A DNA stretch of 64,000 nt from NCBI RefSeq assembly GCF_002419815.1, contig NZ_DIGV01000018.1:136107-200106 (forward strand). The letters run 5' to 3'. The position numbers and the translations under genes are program-made. Positions 63,622 through 64,000 of the stretch are shown here, one piece after another. The DNA is from Brevundimonas sp. UBA5713 (GTDB lineage Bacteria > Pseudomonadota > Alphaproteobacteria > Caulobacterales > Caulobacteraceae). Numbering within the stretch: the first letter of the stretch is position 1; every line of letters begins with the position of its first letter. The notes under the pieces were generated by a model. That model ran no database searches. It was not told the origin of the DNA and saw nothing but the letters and a program-made list of their open reading frames with translations.

Positions 63622-64000
63622 ATGAAGATTGTAACCTTGCGTCCCCTCCTGCTTCTGATGGCCAGCACCGTCGGCCTTGCTGCGTGCAGCGAAGGCACCG
63701 ACGGCGGCTATCAGGCATGGGCCGACAAGGTGGCGACTATCCCGCTGACACCCGATGACAGCGAACCGGCACCCAGCGTGGTCACTGCCATGCTGGCTCC
63801 CGCCGAACAGGACGAACAGAAACGCCCCTCTCCGGCGCTGCGCGTCGAACTGATGTCCCCGCATCAGCTGTGGGACGCACGTAATGGCCCGCTAAAGATT
63901 CCGACGATCGAAGTAGCCGAGGGCACAGCAACGCCGGTACCGGTGGCGATGCAGATTGACGCCACCCCACCGGTCGCAGCGACGCCGCCCGCCCCCGCCC
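63622..64000 (+). CDS. Lipoprotein of unknown function (cut by window edge)
   Basis: An ATG at 63622 begins MKIVTLRPLLLLMASTVGLAAC, whose lipobox LAAC places the lipidated residue at C22. At least 126 codons are open to the right edge. The mature start is acidic and Pro/Ala-rich (TPPVAATPPAPA near the end of what is visible). It lies 54 bp after the chorismate mutase gene on the same strand. The family cannot be assigned from the visible part. Confidence 0.7.
   Translation, partial: MKIVTLRPLLLLMASTVGLAACSEGTDGGYQAWADKVATIPLTPDDSEPAPSVVTAMLAPAEQDEQKRPSPALRVELMSPHQLWDARNGPLKIPTIEVAEGTATPVPVAMQIDATPPVAATPPAPA

Noticed and set aside
1..64000. CRISPR arrays, insertion sequences or prophage
   Set aside because: No regularly spaced direct repeats, transposase, integrase or terminal inverted repeats were seen while reading the window. 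The RusA homolog is the only phage-associated family.

Overview
The window is chromosomal DNA from an alphaproteobacterium, most likely a member of the Caulobacteraceae. The evidence is moderately high GC (about 60% in the lines I counted), a circularly permuted two-piece ssrA gene with tag ANDNFAGEVRLAA beside sspB, a short ProS, a single LolC/E-type permease, a type III pantothenate kinase starting [10 protein letters not shown], and a full 14-gene complex I operon joined to birA, coaX and RNase J. Genus is not settled from this sequence. I see no prophage, transposon or CRISPR array.

Layout. 1-6.9 kb: an MscS channel fragment, a hybrid histidine kinase, bolA, a J-domain protein, cobS without a following cobT, argC, and rplM-rpsI. 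6.9-30 kb is a nearly continuous minus-strand block. Read in its own direction it runs nuoA-B-C-D-E, a two-helix membrane ORF, nuoF-G-H, two small related lipoproteins, nuoI-J-K-L-M-N, birA, coaX, rnj, a DUF3088 gene, a DUF1467 gene, proS and the lol transporter. One plus-strand tautomerase-like gene interrupts it. 30-36.6 kb: tRNA-Asp, a glycosyltransferase, a large autotransporter with calcium-loop-like repeats, an exported unknown, tRNA-Gln and tRNA-Pro.

36.6-46.2 kb: a DUF924 gene, two tandem CsgG/SH3 paralogs, thyA-mazG-like-aqpZ-folA-ybjQ, an OYE-family oxidoreductase, mrp and miaA. 46.2-54.6 kb: ssrA and sspB (trans-translation and its ClpXP adaptor), a lipoprotein, an exported C13-type peptidase, a GFA protein, a RusA homolog, fumC, a YccF protein, a patatin lipoprotein, a DUF4169 gene, a DMT exporter and a ribbon-helix-helix protein. 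54.6-64 kb: a UvrD-type helicase, an O-antigen-ligase-like protein, parE, and an aromatic amino acid block.

The most interesting region is the aromatic block at the right end. A class II DAHP synthase gene overlaps a prephenate dehydratase that consists of the catalytic domain only and has no ACT sensor. It is followed by a promoter, an unannotated 33-codon leader peptide in which 8 of 12 consecutive residues are Phe or Tyr (FYYGYGFYGFRY), mutually exclusive hairpins, and then a chorismate mutase with an unassigned C-terminal half. This looks like a Phe/Tyr-sensing transcription attenuator on the branch-point enzyme, where the usual allosteric domain is missing. Secondary points of interest are the two paralogous lipoproteins and the membrane ORF inside the complex I operon, tandem palindromes over the rplM promoter, and a shared palindromic element near two tRNA promoters.
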